From Humibacillus xanthopallidus (GTDB taxonomy: Bacteria > Actinomycetota > Actinomycetes > Actinomycetales > Dermatophilaceae), in NCBI RefSeq assembly GCF_006717145.1, contig NZ_VFQF01000001.1, forward strand, positions 186,001 to 250,000: a DNA stretch of 64,000 bases. Reading direction: 5' to 3'. Under the pieces are notes generated by a model. It made no database searches. It had not been told where the DNA came from and saw nothing but the letters and a program-made list of their open reading frames with translations. A program made the position numbers and the translations under genes. Below are positions 46,567 to 55,595 of this stretch, one piece after another (the first letter of the stretch is position 1; every line of letters begins with the position of its first letter).

Positions 46567-48030
46567 ATGGCAGGCACACTCGCCGAGAAGGTCTGGGACG
46601 CACACGTCGTGCGACGTGCCGAGGGGGAGCCCGATCTCCTCTACATCGACCTCCACCTCCTCCATGAGGTGACCAGTCCCCAGGCGTTCGACGGCCTGCG
46701 TCTCGCCGGCCGGCCGGTGCGCCGCCCCGACCTGACCCTCGCGACCGAGGACCACAACGTCCCGACGACACCCGGCCCGATCACCGACCCCGTGTCGAAG
46801 GTCCAGGTCGAGACGCTGCGCCGCAACTGCGAGGAGTTCGGGGTCCGCCTCTATCCGATGGGTGACGCCGACCAGGGCATCGTCCACGTCGTCGGCCCGC
46901 AGCTGGGCCTGACGCAGCCCGGCATGACCGTCGTCTGCGGCGACAGCCACACCTCGACCCACGGCGCCTTCGGAGCGCTCGCCTTCGGCATCGGCACCTC
47001 CGAGGTCGAGCACGTGCTCGCGACGCAAACACTGCCGCTCAAGCCGTTCCGCACCCTGGCCGTCAACGTCCGGGGTGCCCTGCCCGACGGGGTGACCGCC
47101 AAGGACGTCGTGCTCGCCGTCATCGCCAAGATCGGCACCGGCGGCGGTCAGGGCTATGTCATCGAGTACCGCGGCGAGGCCATCGAGGCGCTCTCGATGG
47201 AGGCGCGCATGACGGTCTGCAACATGTCGATCGAGGCCGGCGCCCGCGCCGGCATGATCGCCCCCGACCAGACGACCTTCGACTACCTCCAGGGCCGCCC
47301 GCACGCTCCGACGGGCGCCGACTGGGACGCCGCAGTCGCAGACTGGACCGCGCTCCGCAGCGATGACGACGCCGTCTTCGACGCCGAGGTCGACCTCGAC
47401 GCCACCGAGCTGACGCCCTTCGTCACGTGGGGCACGAACCCCGGCCAGGGCCTGCCGCTCTCGGACTCGGTGCCGGACCCCGAGTCCTTCGCCGACGAGA
47501 GCGACCGCGTCGCTGCCGCCAACGCCCTCGCCTACATGGGGCTCGAGGCGGGCACGCCGCTGCGCGACATCAAGGTCGACACCGTCTTCGTCGGATCGTG
47601 CACCAACGGCCGCATCGAGGACCTCCGCGCCGCCGCGGCCGTCGTCAAGGGCCACCAGGTCGCCGACGGCGTGCGGATGCTCGTCGTGCCCGGCTCGGCC
47701 AAGGTGCGCCTGCAGGCCGAGGCCGAGGGCCTCGACGCCGTCTTCACCGAGGCCGGCGCCGAGTGGCGCCTGCCCGGCTGCTCGATGTGCCTGGGTATGA
47801 ACCCCGACACGCTCTCGCCGGGTGAGCGCAGCGCGTCGACGTCCAACCGCAACTTCGAGGGGCGGCAGGGCAAGGGCGGTCGAACCCATCTCGTCAGCCC
47901 GCTCGTCGCGGCGGCCACAGCCATCCGCGGCACGCTCTCGAGCCCGTCCGACCTCGACACCCCCGCCGGCGAGCTGGCGTCCGCCACGGCCGCGGCGTCC
48001 GCAACGACCGCTACCACCGGAGAGGCCTGA
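46567..48030 (+). CDS. leuC: 3-isopropylmalate dehydratase large subunit
   Basis: LeuC with LeuD isomerises 2- to 3-isopropylmalate. The 487-residue aconitase-like protein shows [32 protein letters not shown], and the 4Fe-4S cysteines in VGSCTNGR and [10 protein letters not shown]. The ATG at 46567 has AAGG six bases upstream; a TTG at 46561 is less likely. A C-terminal Ala/Thr-rich tail of about 30 residues extends past the usual end. leuD follows 3 bp later. Confidence 0.96.
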   Translation: MAGTLAEKVWDAHVVRRAEGEPDLLYIDLHLLHEVTSPQAFDGLRLAGRPVRRPDLTLATEDHNVPTTPGPITDPVSKVQVETLRRNCEEFGVRLYPMGDADQGIVHVVGPQLGLTQPGMTVVCGDSHTSTHGAFGALAFGIGTSEVEHVLATQTLPLKPFRTLAVNVRGALPDGVTAKDVVLAVIAKIGTGGGQGYVIEYRGEAIEALSMEARMTVCNMSIEAGARAGMIAPDQTTFDYLQGRPHAPTGADWDAAVADWTALRSDDDAVFDAEVDLDATELTPFVTWGTNPGQGLPLSDSVPDPESFADESDRVAAANALAYMGLEAGTPLRDIKVDTVFVGSCTNGRIEDLRAAAAVVKGHQVADGVRMLVVPGSAKVRLQAEAEGLDAVFTEAGAEWRLPGCSMCLGMNPDTLSPGERSASTSNRNFEGRQGKGGRTHLVSPLVAAATAIRGTLSSPSDLDTPAGELASATAAASATTATTGEA

Positions 48031-48033
48031 GCC

Positions 48034-48627
48034 ATGGACGCATTCACGACCCACACGGGTGTCGGCGTGCCACTGCGGCGCAGCAACGTCGACACCGACC
48101 AGATCATCCCGGCCGAGTACCTCAAGCGGGTCACACGCACCGGCTTCGAGGACGGCCTCTTCGCGGCCTGGCGCAAGGACGAGTCCTTCGTCCTCAACAG
48201 CCCGGTGTATGCGGGCGGCTCGGTCCTCGTGGCGGGCCCCGACTTCGGCACGGGGTCGAGTCGCGAGCACGCGGTGTGGGCCCTCATGAACTGGGGCTTC
48301 CGGGTCGTCATCAGCTCGCGTTTCGCCGACATCTTCCGTGGCAACAGCGGCAAGCAGGGGCTGCTCACCGCGATCGTGTCGCAGGACGACGTGGAGCTGA
48401 TCTGGAAGTACCTCGAGAACAACCCGGGAGCCGAGATCACGGTCGACCTGGTCTCGCGCACCGTCCACGCCGGCGAGATCGTGGCGCCCTTCGAGATCGA
48501 CGACTACACCCGCTGGCGTCTGCTCGAGGGTCTGGACGACATCGGGCTGACCCTCCGACACGAGGACGAGGTCACGAAGTTCGAGGCGTCTCGGCCCGCT
48601 CACAAACCGGTGACCACCCTCGCCTGA
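48034..48627 (+). CDS. leuD: 3-isopropylmalate dehydratase small subunit
   Basis: The 197-residue swivel-domain subunit has [18 protein letters not shown] and [17 protein letters not shown], the residues that close over the LeuC active site. The ATG at 48034 directly follows leuC, so the two are coupled. A strong hairpin ends the operon 35 bp downstream. Confidence 0.96.
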   Translation: MDAFTTHTGVGVPLRRSNVDTDQIIPAEYLKRVTRTGFEDGLFAAWRKDESFVLNSPVYAGGSVLVAGPDFGTGSSREHAVWALMNWGFRVVISSRFADIFRGNSGKQGLLTAIVSQDDVELIWKYLENNPGAEITVDLVSRTVHAGEIVAPFEIDDYTRWRLLEGLDDIGLTLRHEDEVTKFEASRPAHKPVTTLA

Positions 48628-48661
48628 CGGGCCCTGCCGGACAGCTCGCTCCTGACTCAAG

Positions 48662-48700
48662 AACGACGAATCCCACTGCTGCGCAGTGGGATTCGTCGTT
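48662..48700 (+). terminator. leuCD terminator
   Basis: A perfect 18-bp inverted repeat (48662-48679 with 48683-48700; arm begins AACGACGAATCCC) has a 3-nt loop. It ends in GTCGTTTCT. It separates leuD from the hupB promoter region. Confidence 0.88.
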
Positions 48701-48774
48701 TCTGCGTCCTCCCGACTCTGCGCCGACGCCAGTGCCGGCGGCGGGCCGAGAGCCTTCTCAAGGCGTCAAAGTGC

Positions 48775-48846
48775 TTGCGACACAACGAAAGAGACACATA
48801 GCGGTGATGGACGTGTCCCCCGACTCGGCCTAACGTCAGGAGTTAG
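48775..48846 (+). promoter_or_regulatory. Probable hupB promoter region
   Basis: TTGCGA (48775-48780) lies 16-18 bp from CATAGC/TAGCGG (48797-48804). A small dyad, CTAAC-gtcagga-GTTAG, follows at 48830-48846. The leader before hupB would be about 100 nt. No other gene is seen in this 210-bp gap. Confidence 0.35.
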
Positions 48847-48913
48847 CCGGACCTGCTCCGGACTCACATCCCGTCGGGTCGCCTGACACCGACAGTCCTC
48901 TGGAGGGGAAGAC

Positions 48914-49666
48914 GTGAACAAGGCAGAACTGATCGACGCACTCGAGGTGAAGCTCGGCAGCAAGAAGGTGGCGTCCGATGCGCTCGAGGCCTTCCTCGAC
49001 GTCGTCATCCGTGAGGTCGCCAAGGGCGGCAAGGTCGGGATCACCGGCTTCGGCACGTTCGAGCGCGCCGACCGCGCGGCCCGCACCGGCCGCAACCCCA
49101 AGACCGGAGCGACGGTGCGCATCAAGAAGACCCGCGTGCCGAAGTTCCGCTCGGGCACGAACTTCAAGGAGGTCGTGGCCGGCTCCAAGAAGCTCGCCAA
49201 GGACCAGCCTGCGGCCTCGCGGGCGTCGGCCGGCTCCGCCACCCCGGCGAAGAAGACCGCGACCAAGGCCGCCGCCACCAAGACCGCCGCGAAGAAGACG
49301 GCCACCAAGGCTGCTCCGGCCAAGCGGGCCACCGCGACCAAGGCGGCCCCGGCCAAGACCGCGACGCGCAGGACGACGACCGCGACCAAGGCGGCTCCCG
49401 CCAAGACCGCGACGCGCAGGACGACGACCGCGACCAAGGCGGCCCCCGCCAAGACCGCAGCCAAGACGACGACGACGCGCAAGGCCACGACGGCGACCGC
49501 GACCAAGGCTGCGCCCGCCAAGACCGCGGTGAGGAAGACCGCGACCAAGGCCGCGCCGGCCAAGACCGCGGTGAAGAAGGCGGCGACCAGGGCCGCCCCC
49601 GCCAAGACCGCAGCCAAGACGACGACGACGCGCAAGACGACGGCGAAGAAGACCACGTCGCGCTGA
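48914..49666 (+). CDS. hupB: HU-family DNA-binding protein with long basic tail
   Basis: This is a nucleoid protein of 250 residues. Residues 1-90 are a normal HU fold (MNKAELIDALEVKLGSKKVA, GFGTFERADRAARTGRNPKT). Residues about 95-250 are Lys/Ala/Thr repeats of PAKTA/TKAAPAK type, as in HupB of mycobacteria and HupS of Streptomyces. The tail resembles eukaryotic histone H1 and should bind DNA without sequence preference. The GTG at 48914 follows GGAGGGG. The repeats are nearly identical at DNA level, so copy number may vary between strains. Confidence 0.96.
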   Translation: MNKAELIDALEVKLGSKKVASDALEAFLDVVIREVAKGGKVGITGFGTFERADRAARTGRNPKTGATVRIKKTRVPKFRSGTNFKEVVAGSKKLAKDQPAASRASAGSATPAKKTATKAAATKTAAKKTATKAAPAKRATATKAAPAKTATRRTTTATKAAPAKTATRRTTTATKAAPAKTAAKTTTTRKATTATATKAAPAKTAVRKTATKAAPAKTAVKKAATRAAPAKTAAKTTTTRKTTAKKTTSR

Positions 49667-49707
49667 GCCTTCTGCTGGACCGCACGTCCACCCCTCACGT
49701 GCAGGGC

Positions 49708-49740
49708 GGGCCGCGGCCGGGTCACCCCCGGTCGCGGCCC
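49708..49740 (+). terminator. Hairpin after hupB
   Basis: GGGCCGCG-g-CCGGG pairs with CCCGG-t-CGCGGCCC with one mismatch in the stem (49708-49740). It lies 42 bp after hupB and before the convergent fbiD-like gene. No T-run is present. Confidence 0.65.
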
Positions 49741-49827
49741 GTCGTCACGTCATGGGTCGCCATGTGTCACCACGTGACGGGAAGGGTCACCTCGTCTCGC
49801 TAGAGGTGCGGGGCGACGCGCGAGGTG

Positions 49828-50769
49828 TCAGCGGATGCGCTGGTCGTGCCCGATACCGACGATGCGCATCGCGACGACCATGTCGTCGACGACCTCGACG
49901 GTGAGGCGCTGACCGCTGCGCAGCAGCCGGAGCCCACTGTCGTCGAAGGTGTGGGCGTCGAACGCCAGCCGCACGCCGTCGTCGCGCAGCACACTGCCCG
50001 TCCGGGTCTCGGGGTCGAAGCTGTGCACCGTGGCCTGCATGCTCCTGATCCAACCAGATGCCCGGTCGGCGAGGAGGGCGCTCGTCCTTCGGCCGAGCCC
50101 GATCCGGCGGGCTGCGGCGAGGCTCGGGGCATCGTCGACGTCGGTGCGCAGGCTCGGCAGGTCGAGCTCGAGGCGCACCGCCCCGTCGGCCGCGTGGCGA
50201 GCCGCGCTCTCGGGCCCGAAGCGCGGCTCGAAACCTGACCCGCACCGGAGCACGGTGCCGGTGCCGGCAGCATCGGGCACGAAGGACTCCCCGGCCTCCA
50301 GGGCGGCCGACAACGCGCTGGCGAGGTCGGCCGGTCGCAGCGCTGGCACGTCGCCGAGCAGAGCCGCCGTCAAGCGGCCCGTGGGGGTCGAGGCCTCGCC
50401 GGTTCTCACCGCGGCGTTGAGCCCTGCCCCCGGGTCGTCGAGGACGACCACGCCACGGGGCCGCCACGTCGTTCGCACACCGTCGTCGGAGGTCACGACC
50501 ACGACCCTGCTCGCACCCACTGCTGCGACGGCGGCCGCGATGGTGTCGTCGGCTATGGCCCACGAGAGCATCTCGCGGTCAGCGCCGACTGCGGGTCCGA
50601 GGCGCGACTTGCCCTGTGCCGTCCGCTTCACGGGGATGACGACGTGCCAACGGTGCTCAGGCCCTAGGAGGCCGCCGTGCGGCACGTCTGAGGGGCTCGG
50701 AGGAGTTCGCGGCGTCGAGGCCGGGCCGGTGGCTGGCTTAGGGGGGGTTTGGCTCATGCTGGCGAACAT
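49828..50769 (-). CDS. fbiD: Phosphoenolpyruvate/2-phospholactate guanylyltransferase (CofC/FbiD-like) fused to a cold-shock-like domain
   Basis: The 313-residue product has a CofC-type nucleotidyltransferase part (residues about 42-235: HVVIPVKRTAQGKSRLG, ALLGDVPALRPADL), which activates phosphoenolpyruvate or phospholactate with GTP for coenzyme F420. From about residue 244 there is a 70-residue beta-barrel-like domain (MQATVHSFDPETRTGSVLRD) resembling a degenerate cold-shock domain. The position beside hupB matches fbiD in mycobacteria. The start may be ATG 50769 or ATG 50757; neither has a good ribosome site. Confidence 0.83.
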   Translation of the reverse strand: MFASMSQTPPKPATGPASTPRTPPSPSDVPHGGLLGPEHRWHVVIPVKRTAQGKSRLGPAVGADREMLSWAIADDTIAAAVAAVGASRVVVVTSDDGVRTTWRPRGVVVLDDPGAGLNAAVRTGEASTPTGRLTAALLGDVPALRPADLASALSAALEAGESFVPDAAGTGTVLRCGSGFEPRFGPESAARHAADGAVRLELDLPSLRTDVDDAPSLAAARRIGLGRRTSALLADRASGWIRSMQATVHSFDPETRTGSVLRDDGVRLAFDAHTFDDSGLRLLRSGQRLTVEVVDDMVVAMRIVGIGHDQRIR

Positions 50770-50926
50770 CGTGCCACTCGCGGGCTACGCTGCTCGACAC
50801 CACGTCGCGGGGTGGACAAGATGAACCTGCGCGACCCGCACGACCCGCGTGACCCCGAGCGAGGGCTCGAGGTCACGCACCTCGCACGGCGCCCGCCGTG
50901 CGCACGACGAGGAGGATCAGACAAAC

Positions 50927-51724
50927 GTGGCTGGTGCCCGCCGAGCAGGCCTTCCGTGGGCCTACCGGTTCGCCGAGATCCTGGTGCGGCCGTGGCTGCT
51001 CCTGCTCACGAAGCGCGACTGGAGGGGCGCCGAGAACCTCCCGAGCGAGGGCGGCTTCGTCGTCTCGCCCAACCACATCTCGTATGCCGACCCGCTGCCC
51101 TTCGCGCACTACATGTTCGACAACGGCCGTCCGGCATACTTCCTCGCCAAGGAGAGCGTCTTCCGCGTGCGCGGCGTCGGCTGGCTGCTGCGCAAGGCAG
51201 GCCAGATCCCGGTCTACCGCAACTCGTCGGCCGCCACTGACGCCTTCCGGGCAGCGGTCGAGGGGGTGCGCGCGGGCAAGCCGGTCGCGATCTTCCCCGA
51301 GGGCACGATCACCCGCGACCCGGACCTCTGGCCGATGCGTGGCAAGACCGGGGCCGCCCGCGTGGCCCTGGAGACGCGCTGCCCGCTCATCCCCGTCGCG
51401 CAGTGGGGGGCGCAGGAGATCCTCTCTCCCTACGGCCATCGCCCGTCGATCTTCCCCCGCAAGACGATCCGGGTCATCGCCGGCCCACCCGTCGACCTCA
51501 CGGACCTCTACGGCCGGCCGCTCGACACGAAGGTGCTGCGCGAGGCGACCGACCGCCTCATGGACTCCATCACGACCCTCCTCGAGGAGCTGCGTGGGGG
51601 TTCCCGGCCCGACGAGCGGTTCGACCCGCGCCTGCACGGGGTGCCGGAGATCGGCGACCCGCTGCGCCACGAGGACATCGGGCGCATCGCTCGACCACGC
51701 TCCGACGAGAGGGACAGGGCATGA
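50927..51724 (+). CDS. plsC: 1-acyl-sn-glycerol-3-phosphate acyltransferase
   Basis: The 265-residue membrane-associated acyltransferase has the catalytic NHISYAD motif, the glycerophosphate-site FPEGTITRD and RVIAGPPVDL. It adds the second acyl chain to make phosphatidic acid. The GTG at 50927 follows GGAGG; the frame is open upstream to 50849, but the family region starts after this GTG. Its stop overlaps the gpsA start (ATGA), linking acyl transfer with glycerol-3-phosphate supply. Confidence 0.92.
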   Translation: MAGARRAGLPWAYRFAEILVRPWLLLLTKRDWRGAENLPSEGGFVVSPNHISYADPLPFAHYMFDNGRPAYFLAKESVFRVRGVGWLLRKAGQIPVYRNSSAATDAFRAAVEGVRAGKPVAIFPEGTITRDPDLWPMRGKTGAARVALETRCPLIPVAQWGAQEILSPYGHRPSIFPRKTIRVIAGPPVDLTDLYGRPLDTKVLREATDRLMDSITTLLEELRGGSRPDERFDPRLHGVPEIGDPLRHEDIGRIARPRSDERDRA

Positions 51725-52719
51725 CGCACGTCGCGGTCATGGGCAGCGGCAACTGGGGCACGGCGTTCGCCGCGATCCTCGCCGACGCAGGGTGCCGGGT
51801 GACGATGTGGGCGCGGAGGGCCGAGACGGCCGCCGCGATCAACGCCGGGCACAACGCGGGCTACCTTCCCGAGCTCGACCTGCCGGAGGCGGTGCGCGCC
51901 ACGACCGCGCCCGACGAGGCGCTCGAGGGCGCCGACATCGTCGTGCTCGTCGTGCCCTCACAGACGTTGCGCGACAACCTCTCGCAGTGGGGCGGGCACA
52001 TCCCCTCCGGCGCTCCCGTCGTGTCGTTGATGAAGGGCGTCGAGCTGGGCACGACGATGCGCATGAGTCAGGTCATCGCCGAGGCCGGGAGCATCGAGGA
52101 CGACCGTGTCGTCGTGCTCTCCGGCCCCAACCTCGCGCCCGAGATCGCCCGCAAGCAGCCCGCCGCGGGCGTCGTCGCCTGCCGCGACATGGCGACGGCC
52201 GAGCGCGTGGCCGCGGCCTGTGCGACGCCGTACTTCCGGCCCTACACCGACACGGACGTCGTGGGTGCGGAGGTCTGCGGCGCGACGAAGAACGTCGTCG
52301 CGCTCGCCTCTGGCATGGCTGAGGGCATGGGCTTCGGCGACAACACCAAGGCCACGATCATCACCCGGGGCCTGGCGGAGACGACCCGGCTCGGGCTGGC
52401 GCTCGGGGCCGACCCGCAGACCTTCATGGGCCTGGCCGGGGTCGGCGACCTCATCGCCACGTGCATGTCGCCGCTGTCGCGCAACCACTCCTTCGGCGTG
52501 CGCCTGGGCCGTGGCATGACGGTCGAGCAGGCGGCCGCCGAGATGCGTCAGACGACCGAGGGCGTCAAGTCCTGCGAATCGATCCTCACGCTCGCCAAGC
52601 AGCACGACGTCGACATGCCGATCTGCGAGCAGGTCGTGGCCGTCATCCGCGACGGCCACTCCGCGAGCGAGGTCGGCCCGCGTCTCATGTCGCGTGACCT
52701 CAAGGCCGAGAAGCGCTGA
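51721..52719 (+). CDS. gpsA: Glycerol-3-phosphate dehydrogenase [NAD(P)+]
   Basis: GpsA reduces dihydroxyacetone phosphate to glycerol-3-phosphate for phospholipid synthesis. The 332-residue protein has GSGNWGTAFA at the N-terminus, LSGPNLAPEIA, the catalytic Lys in GATKNVVALASGMAEG and the GLAGVGDLIATC signature. It overlaps plsC by 4 bp. A repeat-filled spacer follows its stop. Confidence 0.96.
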   Translation: MTHVAVMGSGNWGTAFAAILADAGCRVTMWARRAETAAAINAGHNAGYLPELDLPEAVRATTAPDEALEGADIVVLVVPSQTLRDNLSQWGGHIPSGAPVVSLMKGVELGTTMRMSQVIAEAGSIEDDRVVVLSGPNLAPEIARKQPAAGVVACRDMATAERVAAACATPYFRPYTDTDVVGAEVCGATKNVVALASGMAEGMGFGDNTKATIITRGLAETTRLGLALGADPQTFMGLAGVGDLIATCMSPLSRNHSFGVRLGRGMTVEQAAAEMRQTTEGVKSCESILTLAKQHDVDMPICEQVVAVIRDGHSASEVGPRLMSRDLKAEKR

Positions 52720-52737
52720 GCCCGCCGGTCGCCCGGC

Positions 52738-53230
52738 TCCTCAGACCCACATACCTGAAGTTTGGGGGTCTGACGGGCGCTGCCGAGCGACGACCGTTGG
52801 TCGACGAGGCGGGCCGACAGACCGGGGTGGCACGGCGTGTCGCTCCTCGACGTCGAGCAACGGTCGTCCGCCGGTTGGCACCGACACGGAGACCGTATGC
52901 CGTCCGCCCCCTCGGGCGCGAACCTCCAGACCCACAAGGTGCTCGGGCCAGCGCGGGCGCCGCACGGGCCGGGCGGCATACCTGAAGTTCGGGGGTCTGA
53001 CGGTCGGCTGCCGAGCGACGACCGTTGGTCGACGAGGCGGGCCGACAGACCGGGGTGGCACGGCGTGTCGCTCCTCGACGTCGAGCAACGGTCGTCCGCC
53101 GGTTCGCACCGACACGGAGGCCGTATGCCGTCCCCCCACTCGGGCGTTGACCGCCCAGACTCACATAGTGCTCGGGCCAGCGCGGGCGCCGCACGGGCCG
53201 GGCGGCATACCTGAGCTTGTGCGTCTGACG
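52738..53230. repeat. Tandem 228-bp repeat units with internal dyads
   Basis: Anchor string CATACCTGAAG recurs at 52750 and 52977 and, diverged, at 53206, giving periods of 227 and 229 bp. Two nearly identical full units lie in the gpsA-PLP-enzyme gap, followed by a partial third copy. Each full unit holds an 11-bp inverted repeat GACGACCGTTG / CAACGGTCGTC (52789-52799 with 52858-52868; 53017-53027 with 53086-53096). A further perfect 8-bp dyad TCAGACCC/GGGTCTGA sits at the left end. Four octamers (52895, 52974, 53123, 53203) are inside. No gene is supported in this 527-bp gap. Confidence 0.88.
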
Positions 53231-53246
53231 GTGCCGTCAGATGGCG

Positions 53247-54332
53247 TCAGACGGCGTCGAGGGCCTGCTCGAGGTCGGACCAGAGGTCCTCGACGTGCTC
53301 GATGCCGACGGAGAGCCGCACGAGGTTGACCGGCACGGCCGTGGACTCGCTCGGGTGGCGGCGGCGCCGCTCGAGCTGCGACTCGACGCCGCCCAGGCTC
53401 GTCGAGTGCAGCCAGAGACGCGTCGCGGCACACAGCCGCTCGGCCGCTGCGGCGTCGTCGCCGACCTCGATGGCCAGCATCGCGCCCGACCCGGGGTAGC
53501 GCACCCGCCGGACCGCCGGGTGCCCGGCGAGCCGCTCGGCGAGCACGGCCGCGCTGGCGCAGGCCCGCTCGAAGCGGACGGCGAGCGTGCGCAGCCCGCG
53601 GAGGGCGAGGTAGACCTCGAGCGGCCCGGCGATGGCGCCGTGCAGGGTGCGGTGCCTCTGCAGCCGCTCACCGAGGGCACGGCCGCGCTCCGTGTCGGCG
53701 ACGACGGTCGCCCCGAGCACGACGTCGCTGTGCCCCGACAGGTACTTCGTCACCGAGTGCACGACGATGTCGGCGCCCAGCTCGAGCGGCCGCGACAGCA
53801 GCGGCGTCGGGAGCGTGTTGTCGACGACGCTCGTCACCCCGAGCTCGCGCGACCGGGCGAGGACGCGCTCGAGGTCGATGACGTCCATGAGCGGGTTGGT
53901 CGGCGACTCCAGCCAGAGCAGGTCGGCCCCGTCCAGCGCGGCGACGAAGCCCGCGGTGTCGCTCGCGTGCAGCCGCACGACCGTGCCACCCGCCTCCTCG
54001 AAGGCGCGCAGCAGGTCTCCCGTGCCGTTGTAGGTCTGGTCGGGCGCGACCACGGTGCCGCCCGGCGCGACGAGCGACAACGCGGCGGAGATCGCGCCCA
54101 TGCCGGAGGCGTGCACGAGCGCCCGCCCGCCCTCGAGCTCGCCGAGGGTCGACTCGAAGGCGTTCCACGTGGGGTTGCCGACGCGGCCGTAGTTGACCGG
54201 CCCGTCGGCGGCATACGTCGACGTCAGCTCGACGGGCACGTTGACCGAGGCCCCCGGCGCGCGCCCCGGCCGCCCCGATGCGACGAGGACGGTGTCGACG
54301 TGGAGGGGACCGTGCGCGTTCTCGAGGGCCAT
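53247..54332 (-). CDS. Cys/Met-metabolism PLP enzyme (cystathionine gamma-synthase/lyase-like)
   Basis: The 361-residue fold-type I PLP enzyme has the PLP-lysine motif SVTKYLSGHSDVV near residue 197, YGRVGNPTWNAFE and ASGMGAISAALSL. The family includes cystathionine synthases, lyases and methionine gamma-lyase, and sequence alone does not settle which. It is slightly shorter than the usual 380-400 residues. The ATG at 54330-54332 is divergent from ddl by 50 bp. Its 3' side borders the 228-bp repeats. Confidence 0.88.
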   Translation of the reverse strand: MALENAHGPLHVDTVLVASGRPGRAPGASVNVPVELTSTYAADGPVNYGRVGNPTWNAFESTLGELEGGRALVHASGMGAISAALSLVAPGGTVVAPDQTYNGTGDLLRAFEEAGGTVVRLHASDTAGFVAALDGADLLWLESPTNPLMDVIDLERVLARSRELGVTSVVDNTLPTPLLSRPLELGADIVVHSVTKYLSGHSDVVLGATVVADTERGRALGERLQRHRTLHGAIAGPLEVYLALRGLRTLAVRFERACASAAVLAERLAGHPAVRRVRYPGSGAMLAIEVGDDAAAAERLCAATRLWLHSTSLGGVESQLERRRRHPSESTAVPVNLVRLSVGIEHVEDLWSDLEQALDAV

Positions 54333-54368
54333 GGCGCCAGCGTACGAGGGACCGCGGGAGGTGCCCGC

Positions 54369-54374
54369 TAGAGT
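54369..54374 (+). promoter_or_regulatory. -10 element of ddl
   Basis: TAGAGT ends eight bases before the ddl ATG at 54383, predicting a leader of zero or one base. No ribosome site precedes the gene. Confidence 0.55.
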
Positions 54375-54382
54375 TCCGTCTG

Positions 54383-55522
54383 ATGACCACGGACCAGCCC
54401 CAGCCCGCCCAGCCGAGCCGCCGCCCCCGCGTGGCCATCGTCTTCGGAGGTCGCTCCTCCGAGCACGCCGTCTCGTGCGCCACCGCCGCCGGCGTCCTGC
54501 GCGCCATCGACCGCAGCAAGTACGACATCGTGCCGATCGGCATCTCGCGCGACGGCCAGTGGGTCCTCACGGAGGACGACCCGTCGCGCTTCGAGCTGAC
54601 CGCCGGGCGCACGCCCGAGGTCGAGTCGAGCGCCGCGCACGTCGTGCTGCCGCTCTCGACGCGGGAGACCTCCCTGACCGTGCTGGAGGCCGGGCAGCCG
54701 CCGCAGGAACTCGGCCAGGTCGACGTCGTCTTTCCGCTCCTGCACGGGCCCTTCGGCGAGGACGGCACCCTGCAGGGCTTCCTCGAGATGTCGGACGTGC
54801 GATATGTCGGCTCCGGGGTGCTCGCCTCCGCCGCGGGCATGGACAAGCACTACATGAAGGTCGTCTTCGCCGGCCACGGCATCCCCGTGGGGCCGTATGC
54901 CGTCATCACCGACCGCGCCTGGCGCTCGGACCGCGCCGCCGCACTCGCGTCGTGCGAGGGCCTTCGCTACCCGCTCTTCGTCAAGCCGGCGCGGGCCGGG
55001 TCGTCGATGGGCATCACGAAGGTCGAGAGCCCGACCGAGCTCGAGGCCGCCGTCGAGACGGCGCGCGAGCACGACCCCAAGGTCCTCGTCGAGGAGGGCA
55101 TCGCCGGCCGCGAGATCGAGTGCGCGGTCCTCGAGGGGCACGGCACGGACGCGCCGCGCACCTCACAGGTCGGCGAGATCGCCGTCCACGACAACCACGC
55201 CTTCTACGACTTCGAGGCGAAGTACCTCGCCGAGGCCGACGTCGACCTCAGCTGTCCGGCCGACGTGCCCCCCGAGATCTCCGACGAGGTGCGCCGGCTC
55301 GCTGCGGCCGCCTTCGAGTCGCTGGGGTGCGAGGGCCTGGCCCGCGTCGACTGCTTCTACACCGAGGACGGTCGCGTCCTGGTCAACGAGATCAACACGA
55401 TGCCCGGCTTCACGCCGACGTCGATGTATCCGCGGATGTGGGCGGCGACCGGCCTGACCTATCCCGAGCTCATCGACGAGCTGCTCGAGCTCGCCCTCGA
55501 GCGACGCACCGGGCTGCGCTGA
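54383..55522 (+). CDS. ddl: D-alanine--D-alanine ligase
   Basis: Ddl joins two D-alanines for peptidoglycan precursors. The 379-residue ATP-grasp enzyme has VFGGRSSEHAVSCATA, LLHGPFGEDGTLQG, VKPARAGSSMGI, and the metal-site VNEINTMPGFTPTSMYP. The Tyr/Phe after MP determines D-Ala versus D-Lac; GFTPTSMYP is the normal D-Ala form. The ATG at 54383 appears leaderless. It ends just before a 46-bp palindrome shared with the convergent DUF3515 gene. Confidence 0.95.
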   Translation: MTTDQPQPAQPSRRPRVAIVFGGRSSEHAVSCATAAGVLRAIDRSKYDIVPIGISRDGQWVLTEDDPSRFELTAGRTPEVESSAAHVVLPLSTRETSLTVLEAGQPPQELGQVDVVFPLLHGPFGEDGTLQGFLEMSDVRYVGSGVLASAAGMDKHYMKVVFAGHGIPVGPYAVITDRAWRSDRAAALASCEGLRYPLFVKPARAGSSMGITKVESPTELEAAVETAREHDPKVLVEEGIAGREIECAVLEGHGTDAPRTSQVGEIAVHDNHAFYDFEAKYLAEADVDLSCPADVPPEISDEVRRLAAAAFESLGCEGLARVDCFYTEDGRVLVNEINTMPGFTPTSMYPRMWAATGLTYPELIDELLELALERRTGLR

Positions 55523-55533
55523 CCCGACCCCGG

Positions 55534-55579
55534 TTCGAGGTGATCCCGGCGCCCACGTGGGTGCCGGGATCACCTCGAA
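55534..55579. repeat. Single 46-bp palindrome of the GAGGTGATC repeat family
   Basis: TTCGAGGTGATCCCGGC (55534-55550) pairs perfectly with 55563-55579. The centre CCCACGTGGG is itself a palindrome, so nearly all 46 bases pair. It is the best preserved member of the family that forms the array at 19137-19597. It lies between convergent ddl and the DUF3515 gene and probably serves as a bidirectional terminator. Confidence 0.85.
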
Positions 55580-55595
55580 CCAGGGTGACGAGGGC

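Noticed and set aside
46507-48660. 717-codon minus-strand frame over leuC and leuD
   Set aside because: Antisense shadow of two certain genes; ends coincide with no signal.
52738-53230. Possible CRISPR array
   Set aside because: Units of 228 bp with large identical cores and only two full copies do not fit short repeats with unique spacers, and no cas genes are near.
52694-53329. Open frames across the 228-bp repeats
   Set aside because: Frames run on both strands through the repeats with duplicated peptides and shadow-like composition.
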